NCBI GenBank assembly: GCA_900319505.1
Contig: ONOV01000022.1
Location: forward strand, 1-28,593
DNA length: 28,593 nt
Direction of reading: 5' to 3'
Source: an uncultured Erysipelotrichaceae bacterium
Lineage (GTDB): Bacteria > Bacillota_I > Bacilli_A > Erysipelotrichales > Erysipelotrichaceae
Shown piece after piece: positions 16,865 through 24,945 of this stretch (position 1 is the first letter of the stretch; each line of letters starts with the position of its first letter). A model generated the notes under the pieces. That model was not told the origin of the DNA, did no database searches, and saw only the letters and a program-made list of their open reading frames with translations. Made by a program: the position numbers and the translations under genes.

Positions 16865-18435
16865 AGAAAAGAAAGATCATCATTCCCATTGTCTGCCTTG
16901 CGGCGGCTTCTGCCGGCATTGTCAGCTGGCGCAGCAGATCCGCCAATGGCGTTGCGGTCATAGCTGTTTCCGATCTTTCCTCCGGCGGCATGATGGACGA
17001 TGCCGTTTCTTCTACCGGCACGGTGTATCAGGCAAGCAGCCAGTCTGTCTACCCTTCAAGCAGCGACATCATCAAGGAAGTCTATGTCAAACAGGGCGAT
17101 CAGGTCAAAGCCGGCGATCCGCTGCTGGCCTATGATGTCACCAGTCTGCAGCTTTCCTATGCCAAAAAACAGCTGGCGGTGGAACAGGCCGAAAATACAT
17201 TGAACGCTGACCGCAGCAGACTGACAAAGCTGCAGCATACCGCCCCTTCCATCATCCCCACGGTTGAACCTGAAACAGCCCCCACGCCTGCACCTTCAGT
17301 CACACCGGCCATCAGTAAAACCCAGACAGACGATGCCTGGAACGCTGTGGATGCGGATTCGCTTTCTTCTGATCATCCCCAGTATGTCACGGATGAAACC
17401 GGACAGTACGGTACGAAGGATCATCCCTATGTCTTTGTCGTCACAGAGGATGCCGTGGTATACGGATCCTTCTTCAATGCCCTGCAGGGTTCTGACAGTT
17501 ATGTCTCTTTCCGCATTTATGAAAACAACATCGTCAATCCGGATGAACTTGTCTCAGAATGGAATATCAGATGTTCCCTGCTTATGGATTGTGATGACAG
17601 CGACGCCTGGTCTATCCTGACCCACCACGCTGTTTCTGCCGATCCGCAAACAGAAGAAGCACCGGTTGAAACCATCGAGAAAACAGAGTCTGATAACGGC
17701 TCGTCCTACACGGCTGCTGAACTGGCCCAGGCCATCAAAGAACAGCAGCACACCGTAAGAAACGATGACATTGCCCTGCGCAAGGCACAGCTTGAGCTGC
17801 AGGTGCAGAAAGACTCGCTGAACGATGGTATTGTCAGAGCAAGAACAGACGGTACGGTTACCAAAGTATCCGATCCCGAAAACCGACCCAAGGACGGTAC
17901 CGCTTTTCTCACTGTCGCTTCCAGCGGCGGTACAACCATCCGCACCTATGTTTCCGAACTCATGCTGGATCAGGTCCAGCAGGGCACAGAGCTCAATGTC
18001 ACGGATTATAATGACGGTTCTTCCTATACCGCCACGGTAACAAGTGTCGATGACACCCCTGCTTCAGACGTGGATCAGTACAATGACGGCAATCCCAATG
18101 TCTCCTGGTATCCGGTCTATGCAGAGATCAATGAGCAGAACAGCCTGAGCGCTTCTTCTCTGCTTGGCGTCAGTCCGTTACAGACGGATACCGGCAGTGA
18201 TATCGTGATTTCCAATGCCTTTGTCCGCTATGGAAACGGCAGATATTACGTCATGAAAGATGATCACGGAAAACTGAAGAAACAGAATGTGGAAGTCGGC
18301 AGTATCTACTGGGGCAGTGATTATGAAATCACTTCCGGTCTTTCCCAGGATGATGCCATTGCCTTCCCCTATGGACGCAGGACAAAGGAAGGCGCGAAGA
18401 CAAAGAAAGGAAGTATGGAGGATTTCTATGGGTGA
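16861..18435 (+). CDS. ABC exporter adaptor subunit 2 with an inserted tip domain
   Basis: A 524-residue membrane-fusion protein. The N-terminal membrane segment covers about residues 5-22. The first lipoyl half is about 52-92 and the second about 323-345, separated by coiled-coil helices at about 93-125 and 283-322. Between the helices, where the hairpin tip should be, there is an insertion of about 155 residues (126-280). It starts and ends in Pro/Thr/Glu-rich linkers and holds a compact, aromatic-rich, probably beta-type domain (about 155-255) containing two Cys (238, 244). A beta-barrel and C-terminal domain follow. It overlaps the ATPase gene by 4 bases and the permease by 8. It is much longer than adaptor 1 and not a simple duplicate. 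Confidence 0.82.
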   Translation: MKKRKIIIPIVCLAAASAGIVSWRSRSANGVAVIAVSDLSSGGMMDDAVSSTGTVYQASSQSVYPSSSDIIKEVYVKQGDQVKAGDPLLAYDVTSLQLSYAKKQLAVEQAENTLNADRSRLTKLQHTAPSIIPTVEPETAPTPAPSVTPAISKTQTDDAWNAVDADSLSSDHPQYVTDETGQYGTKDHPYVFVVTEDAVVYGSFFNALQGSDSYVSFRIYENNIVNPDELVSEWNIRCSLLMDCDDSDAWSILTHHAVSADPQTEEAPVETIEKTESDNGSSYTAAELAQAIKEQQHTVRNDDIALRKAQLELQVQKDSLNDGIVRARTDGTVTKVSDPENRPKDGTAFLTVASSGGTTIRTYVSELMLDQVQQGTELNVTDYNDGSSYTATVTSVDDTPASDVDQYNDGNPNVSWYPVYAEINEQNSLSASSLLGVSPLQTDTGSDIVISNAFVRYGNGRYYVMKDDHGKLKKQNVEVGSIYWGSDYEITSGLSQDDAIAFPYGRRTKEGAKTKKGSMEDFYG

Positions 18436-19693
18436 GAATATACGTTTATCCCTGAAAGGCATTCTTTCGCATAAGATGCGTTCCTTTCTGACGATGCTCG
18501 GCATTATCATCGGCATTGCAGCCATCATTGCCATTGTTTCCACCATCAAAGGAACCAATGATCAGATCCAGAAGAATCTGATCGGTTCCGGTTCCAACAA
18601 TGTCAATGTTGTCCTGTATCAGAACGATTATGACTATGACATGTCTTCCGGTCTGCCGGCTGGGGTACATCAGGTCAGTGATGACACAATGGATTCTTTG
18701 AAGCAGATTGATCACGTTGAAGATGCCGCAAAGTATACAAAGCGTACGGAATACAATGGCGTCTATTATCAGAATGCCAATCTTTCCAATGGCAATGTAC
18801 TTGGTGTGGATGAGAACTATCTGAATGCGGCAGATATGAAGATCACTGCCGGCCGGGGCATCTCAGCTGAGGATGTGAAGAAGTACCATAAGGTTGCAGT
18901 ACTTGATGATGGAGCAGCCAGAGTCCTCTTCAAAGGAGCTTCCTGCATCGGAAAGACCATTGAAATTCACAGTGTTCCCTATGTCATCATCGGTACCTGT
19001 GCAGCCCGCAGCACCTATGAACCGGTCATTGAAACCATTTCAGACTACTACACCTACAATTCTGATCAAAGCGGCGGCAGTGTCTATATCACTTCTTCCA
19101 CCTGGCCCATTGCCTATCAGTATGATGAGCCGGAAAATATCCTGATACGCGCCGACAGCACCAAAAGCATGACATCCATCGGAAAGGAAGCAGAAACCAT
19201 TCTCAATACGACCATCACATCCACTTCTTCCGATTCCACAAACGCAGTCACATACAAAGCCCAGGATCTGATGGAACAGGCGCGACAGATCCAGCAGCTC
19301 TCCCAGTCTACCAATATGATGCTCATATGGATTGCGGCGATCTCATTGCTAGTCGGGGGCATCGGCGTCATGAACATCATGCTTGTATCAGTTACTGAAA
19401 GAACAAGTGAGATCGGTCTGAAAAAAGCCATCGGTGCCCGTAAGAGAGTCATCATGCGTCAGTTTCTGACGGAAGCGGTTGTATTGACCAGCATCGGCGG
19501 TGTGCTCGGTGTGATTGCCGGTATTCTCTTAGCCAAGATCATCTCTCTGCTCAACGGCACCCCGGCCTCCATCTCCTGGCCGGCCAGCTTACTCGCTGTT
19601 CTGTTTTCCATGGCCATCGGTATTATCTTCGGTCTGCTGCCGGCCCATAAAGCCGCCAACCTGGATCCGATTGAAGCATTGAGAAGAGAGTGA
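18428..19693 (+). CDS. MacB-like ABC transporter permease (FtsX family)
   Basis: A 421-residue permease. TM1 lies at about 18-40, a large outer domain of the MacB type at about 45-290, and three C-terminal TM helices follow from about 297. The FtsX motif SEIGLKKAIGARKR and the end AANLDPIEALRRE are typical. I start it at the ATG at 18428, with GGAGG 6 nt upstream; an open frame reaching back to 18287 lies inside the previous gene. It should form a homodimer with the ATPase. Its substrate (peptide, lipid or drug) is unknown. No sensor kinase or immunity gene is next to it. Confidence 0.92.
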   Translation: MGENIRLSLKGILSHKMRSFLTMLGIIIGIAAIIAIVSTIKGTNDQIQKNLIGSGSNNVNVVLYQNDYDYDMSSGLPAGVHQVSDDTMDSLKQIDHVEDAAKYTKRTEYNGVYYQNANLSNGNVLGVDENYLNAADMKITAGRGISAEDVKKYHKVAVLDDGAARVLFKGASCIGKTIEIHSVPYVIIGTCAARSTYEPVIETISDYYTYNSDQSGGSVYITSSTWPIAYQYDEPENILIRADSTKSMTSIGKEAETILNTTITSTSSDSTNAVTYKAQDLMEQARQIQQLSQSTNMMLIWIAAISLLVGGIGVMNIMLVSVTERTSEIGLKKAIGARKRVIMRQFLTEAVVLTSIGGVLGVIAGILLAKIISLLNGTPASISWPASLLAVLFSMAIGIIFGLLPAHKAANLDPIEALRRE

Positions 19694-19707
19694 TCATGAT
19701 CACACAG

Positions 19708-19737
19708 GCTCATCCCCCTGCGGATGAGCTTTTCTTT
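19708..19737 (+). terminator. Terminator of the ABC export operon
   Basis: GCTCATCC (19708-19715) with GGATGAGC (19722-19729), a 6-base loop, then TTTTCTTT. Confidence 0.88.
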
Positions 19738-19864
19738 CCCAAAGCTTCAGCTTTTCTTCACCCTCAGGGCAGTATCTTTTCACCTTCACCCGTTATATTT
19801 ATAACCGTCAGATGAGAGAGCTCATCTGTGATATACAATCCCCTTTCTCCCAGTAATCAGAATG

Positions 19865-19899
19865 AAACGTATCGTCAGATCAGACGATACGTTTTTTTT
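19865..19899 (+). terminator. Strong stand-alone terminator
   Basis: AACGTATCGTC (19866-19876) with GACGATACGTT (19883-19893), a 6-base loop and a run of eight T residues. It lies 130 bases after the operon terminator, with no gene before it, so it either backs up that terminator or ends a short RNA. Confidence 0.85.
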
Positions 19900-19973
19900 C
19901 TGCCTTTTCTGCTTCCGACAGAATTAACATAATGGTTCATGGAATCTTCACTTTCTCTTCCTGCCGTTTTTAC

Positions 19974-19998
19974 AAAAAAACAGAAGCACCTGCTTCTG
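19974..19998 (-). terminator. Leftward terminator without an obvious gene
   Basis: CAGAAGC (19981-19987) with GCTTCTG (19992-19998) and a 4-base loop. Read leftward it is followed by seven T residues (19980-19974). It would end a transcript coming from the 20000-20350 region, where no intact gene is visible. Confidence 0.75.
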
Positions 19999-20354
19999 CT
20001 TTCAGAAAATGGATCAGCTGTGATCCGGATGTCAGCACATATCTGCCAGCGATGCTTCCGCCTGGCTGCAGTCATCCATGGAACAGATCAGTTCGTTCAG
20101 ATAACTCCGAACATCCATCCGCCAGCGATGGTCTTATCTGTACCATGTCCAATTCTGACCGCGCAGCACCTTGCGGCCAGTGCACATTCATCAGAACTGA
20201 TACACCATGTACTTTGTCTGTTCTATAGTATTTCTTTCCATGGGCTGCAAGTGCTCTTCTGCGCAATTATCCCCTCTGCCGAAAGGATGAACACATGGAA
20301 AACTGCGTTTACATAGCGGCCAGCCGATTCATATGCGTCTGAATGATACAGATG

Positions 20355-20382
20355 AAAAGAAGAACAGCTTTCACTGCTCTTC
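20355..20382 (-). terminator. Terminator of the hyp operon, overlapping the hypA stop
   Basis: Read leftward, a 9-bp stem (20382-20374 with 20367-20359, one G-U pair), a 6-base loop containing the hypA stop codon, then TTTT. Confidence 0.75.
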
Positions 20383-20730
20383 CTCTGTTTCTGCTTCTAC
20401 TTCCTTGATGATGCATTCATTGCCTGTCAGCAGCCATGTATTGCCGGAATGACAGTACGGGCATTCTCTTCCGTATTTCACGGTTGAATATGTCTTCTCA
20501 CAATCGCCGCAGAATGTGACTGCAGGGGTGATTTCCATCTTCAGTTCACAGTCTTTCAATAAGGGATGTTTCAGACGGAAATAATTCCAGCAGTCAGTAA
20601 AAAGATCTGTAACTATTCCGCTGACTTCGCCTACCTGCAGCGTAACGGAACCATACTTTGTAATACCGTACTGCGGTGCCATCTCATCCAGTGTCTTTGC
20701 GACATGGGTGACAATTCCCATTTCATGCAT
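20371..20730 (-). CDS. hypA: Nickel metallochaperone HypA
   Basis: A 119-residue protein that delivers nickel during maturation of NiFe hydrogenase and some other nickel enzymes. It starts with the invariant MHE (nickel ligands at His2 and the N-terminus) and has the zinc site Cys74, Cys77, Cys90, Cys93. Length matches the family. Its ATG shares one base with the stop codon of the 926-residue oxidoreductase gene, so it is the last gene of the operon. No hydrogenase subunit, HypC, D, E or F is encoded in the window. Confidence 0.93.
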   Translation of the reverse strand: MHEMGIVTHVAKTLDEMAPQYGITKYGSVTLQVGEVSGIVTDLFTDCWNYFRLKHPLLKDCELKMEITPAVTFCGDCEKTYSTVKYGRECPYCHSGNTWLLTGNECIIKEVEAETEEEQ

Positions 20731-23510
20731 TATTTCTTCTTTGCATGAAGCAGAATCTTCATTTCACGCTTTGCCGCATACGGGGCGATCAGCTTCATCT
20801 TGTCTTCTGCCCTGATCATTCTTGTCGCATCCGGCAGATCACGGCTCAGATGAATCGCATCAAACTCACACTTGGTCGTGCATAACCCGCAGCCGATGCA
20901 GCGGTTGACATCCACAGTTGTGGCACCGCAGCCAAGGCATCTGTGGGCTTCTGTTCTGACCTGCTCTTCGGTAAACGGCAGACGGTTATCAGCAAACGGA
21001 TCATCCACTTTGCGTATGCCCGGCGCCTGACGCTTTGCCGTATCATAGGATTCAATTTCAATATCATCCTTGTTCAGTTCATTGAACTGACGCAGATCGC
21101 GGGCAATGGTCAGTGACTGCCCCGGATGAACATATCTGTGCATGGATTCGCTGGCAAGCTTGCCTTCAGCAATGGCATCAATGGCAAATCTGGCTCCATG
21201 ATAGATATCACCGCCGACAAAGATATCCGGTACGGATGTCTGGAAAGTGATCGGATCAGCCGCTGCACATCTGCCCCGGCCAAGTTCAATCTTCTCATCC
21301 TCAGCAATCGTGCCCCATTCGGCCGACTGACCGATGGCCTGCAGCACATTCTCACAGGCAATCGTAATGGTTTCGTCTTCTTTGTACTGCGGGTTGAAAC
21401 GTCCGGTTTCATCTTTGACCTGCGTGCATTTCCTGAAGACAATGGCATTTACCTTACCATTTTCTTCTCTGACTTCCTTCGGTCCCCATCCATTCAGTAC
21501 CTGAATGCCTTCTGCCTCTGCTTCTTTGACTTCATCTTCCGCAGCCGGCATTTCTGCTCTCTGTTCCAGACAGAGCATGGTTACCCTGCCATCTGTGATA
21601 CGGGCTGCTGTTCTGGCAACATCAACGGCAACATTGCCGCCGCCGACTACCACAACATCGCCATGCAGGCGAATGGTATGATCCTGATTCACGCGCCGCA
21701 GGAAGGAAATACCGGATTCCACACCTTCTGCATTTTCACCCGGTACACCGGCTTTACGGCCGCCCTGTAAACCGATGGCAAGATAGAAGGCCTTATAGCC
21801 CTGGTCGCGAAGATCCTGAATGGTGAAATCTCTGCCGATTTCCACGCCGCATCTGAATTCAACACCCATCTGCTTCAGCACATCGATTTCAGCTTCCAGG
21901 ACATCTTTTTCCAGACGGAAGCTCGGAATTCCATTCATTAACATGCCGCCCGGTCTCTTCTCTTTTTCAAAGACCGTGACATCATATCCTCTTTCTCTGA
22001 GGTAATAGGCACATGACATGCCGGCCGGACCGGCACCGATGACAGCCATCTTATAGTCAGGCCCCCAGAAGCCGCCATGATCCGTTTCACAGAGAGGAAT
22101 GTATCTTTCCTTTTCATTCAGCTCTTTTGCCGCGACAAACTTCTTGATTTCATCAATGGCAATCGGCGCATCAATCGTGCCTCTTGTACATTCATCCTCA
22201 CATCTTCTGTTGCATACAGCACCGCATACCGCCGGGAACGGATTATCCTGCTTGATGAGCTTCAGTGCTTCCAGATATTTGCCTTCCCCGGCCATATGGA
22301 TATAGCCCTGCACGGCAATATGAGCCGGACAGGTTGCCTTGCATGGTGCAGTGCCTGTCTCATAGCAGTTGATCTTGGCATCCTCACGGTAATGAATATT
22401 CCAGTCATCTGCCGTCATTCTTCTTTCATCCGGCAGCGGGGAAAGCGGATATTCCATCCTTCCGTGCTTTGTGCAGAGCTTCTGACCGAGCTTGGCCGCC
22501 CCGACCGGACATACCTCCACGCACTTGCCGCAGGCAACACACTTATCATGATCCACATGGGCCCGATATGCACTGCGTGACATGTTCGGGGTGTTATAGA
22601 GCTGGGAAGTACGGATGGCATTGCATACCCCAGGGGCACAATTGCACAGTCCCACAATCTTATCTTCCCCGTCGATATTGGTAGTCTGATGGACAAAGCC
22701 ATGGCGCTCACTTCTTTCACAGATCTCAAGCGCTTCATCCTTTGTGATGTAATGGCCCCGGCCGGTATTGACACACCATTCCGCCAGGTCACCGAAACCG
22801 ATGCAGCATTCCTGTTCGATTTCACCATCGCCTTCATTGCGCATGGTCTGCTGGCGCCGGCATGTACAGACACCAACGGAAATCTTTCCATCATACTTAT
22901 CAAGCCAGTGGGAGATATGTTCCACCGGAACGGATTCATTTTCCGTTTCAATGGCCTTTTCCACCGGAATGACATGCATGCCGATACCGGCACCGCCCAG
23001 CGGTACCATCGGCGTGATGCCTTCCAGCGGCATCTGGGTCATGTAGTTGAAGAAGGAAATGATATGCGGATGTTCTTCGACCAGCTGTTTGTTCATGACC
23101 ATGAATTCGGCAATGCCCGGCACAAAGATCGGCACATCATACTGGATATGATGATCTTCATTTTCACGGTTTGTCTCAACACAGCCAATCCAGCATAAGT
23201 GATCCAGGATTTCCCTGGCATCTTTCTCGGTCAGATGATTGCGCTTAGCCACTTCGGACAGATCCAGATTGGTTCTTGTCTTTTTAAAGCTCAGCATCAC
23301 CCGTACCTCCTGCTTGGTCAGCACTTCATCCAGGCACCATACCTCCGGATCATCAGGCTGGATGGTATGGGTATAGCGGGCAACATAGCGGTCGGTGATC
23401 ATGCCGGCCAGCCGGATCAGAAGTCTCAGCTTCTCCTTGTCCGGGTACACATAGTCCTTGGGGAGAACATAATCGTTCTCATTTACCATTCTGTTTTTCT
23501 GCGGTTTCAT
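20730..23510 (-). CDS. Large FAD/NAD(P)H-dependent iron-sulfur oxidoreductase (GltD-like core)
   Basis: A 926-residue multi-domain electron-transfer protein. In order: a helical/winged-helix-like N-terminus (about 25-115); a Cys-rich domain with CTC at 215-217, CC at 235-236 and CNC-n4-C at 289-296; a 4Fe-4S ferredoxin motif (Cys324, 327, 330, 334); a GltD-type cysteine region (Cys390, 394, 429, 433, 437, 441); the FAD fold with GAGPAG (492-497); the NAD(P)H fold with GGGNVA (623-628) and a second FAD contact GGD (766-768); then CLGC (858-861) and a last 4Fe-4S motif (Cys871, 874, 877, 881). The core resembles the small subunit of glutamate synthase and NfnB. It lies between hypB and hypA, 19 bases after hypB. 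I keep the ATG at 23510 because AGGAG precedes it; the later Met8 has no binding site. It may supply electrons for a nickel enzyme; this is inference. Confidence 0.8.
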   Translation of the reverse strand: MKPQKNRMVNENDYVLPKDYVYPDKEKLRLLIRLAGMITDRYVARYTHTIQPDDPEVWCLDEVLTKQEVRVMLSFKKTRTNLDLSEVAKRNHLTEKDAREILDHLCWIGCVETNRENEDHHIQYDVPIFVPGIAEFMVMNKQLVEEHPHIISFFNYMTQMPLEGITPMVPLGGAGIGMHVIPVEKAIETENESVPVEHISHWLDKYDGKISVGVCTCRRQQTMRNEGDGEIEQECCIGFGDLAEWCVNTGRGHYITKDEALEICERSERHGFVHQTTNIDGEDKIVGLCNCAPGVCNAIRTSQLYNTPNMSRSAYRAHVDHDKCVACGKCVEVCPVGAAKLGQKLCTKHGRMEYPLSPLPDERRMTADDWNIHYREDAKINCYETGTAPCKATCPAHIAVQGYIHMAGEGKYLEALKLIKQDNPFPAVCGAVCNRRCEDECTRGTIDAPIAIDEIKKFVAAKELNEKERYIPLCETDHGGFWGPDYKMAVIGAGPAGMSCAYYLRERGYDVTVFEKEKRPGGMLMNGIPSFRLEKDVLEAEIDVLKQMGVEFRCGVEIGRDFTIQDLRDQGYKAFYLAIGLQGGRKAGVPGENAEGVESGISFLRRVNQDHTIRLHGDVVVVGGGNVAVDVARTAARITDGRVTMLCLEQRAEMPAAEDEVKEAEAEGIQVLNGWGPKEVREENGKVNAIVFRKCTQVKDETGRFNPQYKEDETITIACENVLQAIGQSAEWGTIAEDEKIELGRGRCAAADPITFQTSVPDIFVGGDIYHGARFAIDAIAEGKLASESMHRYVHPGQSLTIARDLRQFNELNKDDIEIESYDTAKRQAPGIRKVDDPFADNRLPFTEEQVRTEAHRCLGCGATTVDVNRCIGCGLCTTKCEFDAIHLSRDLPDATRMIRAEDKMKLIAPYAAKREMKILLHAKKK

Positions 23511-23529
23511 TATCTTTTTTATCTCCTGT

Positions 23530-24186
23530 TTATTTCCGCCACTCTTTCAGTGTGCTTTCAAGCCAGTCCGTCCATTCCGCCATGCCTTCTTCTGTTTTTG
23601 CAGAAAGCGGGAAAATGGCAATATCAGGATTGAGTTCTCTTGCATATTTCTGACAGCGTTCCAGATTGAAATCAAAATACGTCATGGTATCAATCTTGGA
23701 TATAATCAGCACATCGCTCTTCTGAAACATCAGCGGATATTTCAATGGCTTGTCGTCCCCTTCCGGTACGCTCAGAATCATGACATTCTTTCCTGCTCCG
23801 GTATCAAATTCTGCCGGACAGATCAGATTGCCGACATTTTCCAGAAAGATCAGATCATTCTTCTCTTTCATGTTATGCAGTGCTTCTTCTGTCATGCCGG
23901 CGTCCATATGACACATGCCGTCGGTATGAACCTGAATGCTTTCTGCCCCCAATGCTTCAATGTGCCTGGCATCCACATCCGATTCAATATCCGCTTCCAT
24001 GACACCGATCTTATACTTATCCTTCAGCGCCTGAATCGTTGCACTGAGAAGTACCGTCTTGCCGGAACCGGGTGAGCTCATCAGATTGATGAGCAGAACC
24101 CCCTGTTCCTTCATTTTCTTTCTGATTTCATCCGCATCACGGTCATTGGATGCGGTCACACTTTCATGCAGTTCAATGATCTTCAT
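23530..24186 (-). CDS. hypB: HypB-type nickel-insertion GTPase, copy 1
   Basis: A 218-residue GTPase of the SIMIBI class. P-loop SSPGSGKT (37-44), the metal-site CHMD with Cys92 and His93, and a third metal ligand Cys123 in NLICPAEFD are present. The base-recognition motif reads SKID (163-166) instead of NKxD. There is no His-rich or CxxCGC nickel-storage segment at the N-terminus. HypB passes nickel, with HypA, to the target enzyme on GTP hydrolysis. Its ATG overlaps the end of the other hypB by 4 bases, and a 19-base gap leads to the large oxidoreductase. Confidence 0.9.
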   Translation of the reverse strand: MKIIELHESVTASNDRDADEIRKKMKEQGVLLINLMSSPGSGKTVLLSATIQALKDKYKIGVMEADIESDVDARHIEALGAESIQVHTDGMCHMDAGMTEEALHNMKEKNDLIFLENVGNLICPAEFDTGAGKNVMILSVPEGDDKPLKYPLMFQKSDVLIISKIDTMTYFDFNLERCQKYARELNPDIAIFPLSAKTEEGMAEWTDWLESTLKEWRK

Positions 24187-24854
24187 TTCAGTTTCTCCGC
24201 AATCTTATAATTCAGATAGTCAATCCAGCTGCTGAATCCTTCGCCATTCAGCGCAGAAATCGCAAAGAACACACAGTCCGGATTCAGCGCTCTGATTCTT
24301 TCTTCTGCCTTGGCCGGATCATAGTCAAACACCTTGATGGCATCCATCTTGTTCTCAATGACAACATCTGCTCTTCTGAACATCAGCGGATACTTCAGCG
24401 GCTTATCATCGCCTTCCGGCACACTCAGAATTTCCACCCGCAGATCAGCCCCGACATCAAACTCCGCCGGACAGACAAGATTGCCGACATTTTCAAGAAA
24501 GACCACATCCACATCATCAATTCCCATGGTCATCAGACCTTCCATCGTCATGCCGGCATCCATGTGGCAGCTGCCCCCGGTATGAAGCTGGATAACCTTG
24601 GCTCCGGTCAGCACCTGAATGGTTCTGGCATCCACCGAGGAATCAACGTCCGCTTCCATGACCGCAATGCGCCACTTCTCCTTCAGGCCGTTGATCGTAC
24701 GCACTAAGGTTGTCGTCTTGCCGGCCCCGGGAGAAGACATGACATTGACCAGGTATACTTTCTTTCTTTTTATATAAGCACGGACATCAGCCGCATTCTG
24801 TTCATTCAGCGCTTCTACCCGTTCCTTTACATCAATGATCTCTATATGATTCAT
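24183..24854 (-). CDS. hypB: HypB-type nickel-insertion GTPase, copy 2
   Basis: A 223-residue paralogue of the next gene. P-loop SSPGAGKT (40-47), Cys96/His97 in CHMDAGMT, Cys128 in NLVCPAEFD, and NKMD (168-171) for guanine recognition are all present. The metal- and GTP-binding parts are intact, so both copies should be active. I start at the ATG at 24854, with AAGAGG 8 nt upstream and a promoter 20 bases before; an in-frame codon at 24884 lies before the transcription start. First gene of the operon. The two copies differ at many positions, so the duplication is old or both were acquired. Confidence 0.9.
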   Translation of the reverse strand: MNHIEIIDVKERVEALNEQNAADVRAYIKRKKVYLVNVMSSPGAGKTTTLVRTINGLKEKWRIAVMEADVDSSVDARTIQVLTGAKVIQLHTGGSCHMDAGMTMEGLMTMGIDDVDVVFLENVGNLVCPAEFDVGADLRVEILSVPEGDDKPLKYPLMFRRADVVIENKMDAIKVFDYDPAKAEERIRALNPDCVFFAISALNGEGFSSWIDYLNYKIAEKLK

Positions 24855-24874
24855 AATCTGAAACCTCTTACAGT

Positions 24875-24903
24875 ATTGTATCAAAGCTCAAAAATACACA
24901 CAA
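24875..24903 (-). promoter_or_regulatory. Promoter of the hypB-hypB-oxidoreductase-hypA operon
   Basis: Read leftward, TTGTGT (24903-24898), a 17-bp spacer and TACAAT (24880-24875). Transcription should start near 24868, giving a 14-base leader to the first hypB. Confidence 0.6.
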
Positions 24904-24914
24904 TACGATTTTTC

Positions 24915-24923
24915 TGTCATAAT
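24915..24923 (+). promoter_or_regulatory. Extended -10 promoter of the HAD gene
   Basis: TGT-CATAAT at 24915-24923, with a predicted transcription start near 24930. It is divergent from the hyp promoter, and the two share about 20 bases between their elements. Confidence 0.5.
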
Positions 24924-24945
24924 ATTGCTCTATAAGGAGACGATC

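Larger units (their letters stand above)
19738..20354. other. Gene-free region with hairpins and gene remnants
   Basis: No intact gene. It has a hairpin CAGATGAG-n4-CTCATCTG (19809-19828), a strong rightward terminator (19865-19899) and a leftward terminator (19974-19998). On the minus strand there are short protein-like pieces in different frames: a stretch around 20180-20250 starting KKYYRTDKVHGVSVL, which faintly recalls WYL-domain proteins, and a 24-codon piece around 19770-19845 with a possible TTG start after AAAGGGGA. I read these as decayed genes, or as the templates of small RNAs, with low confidence. Confidence 0.4.
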
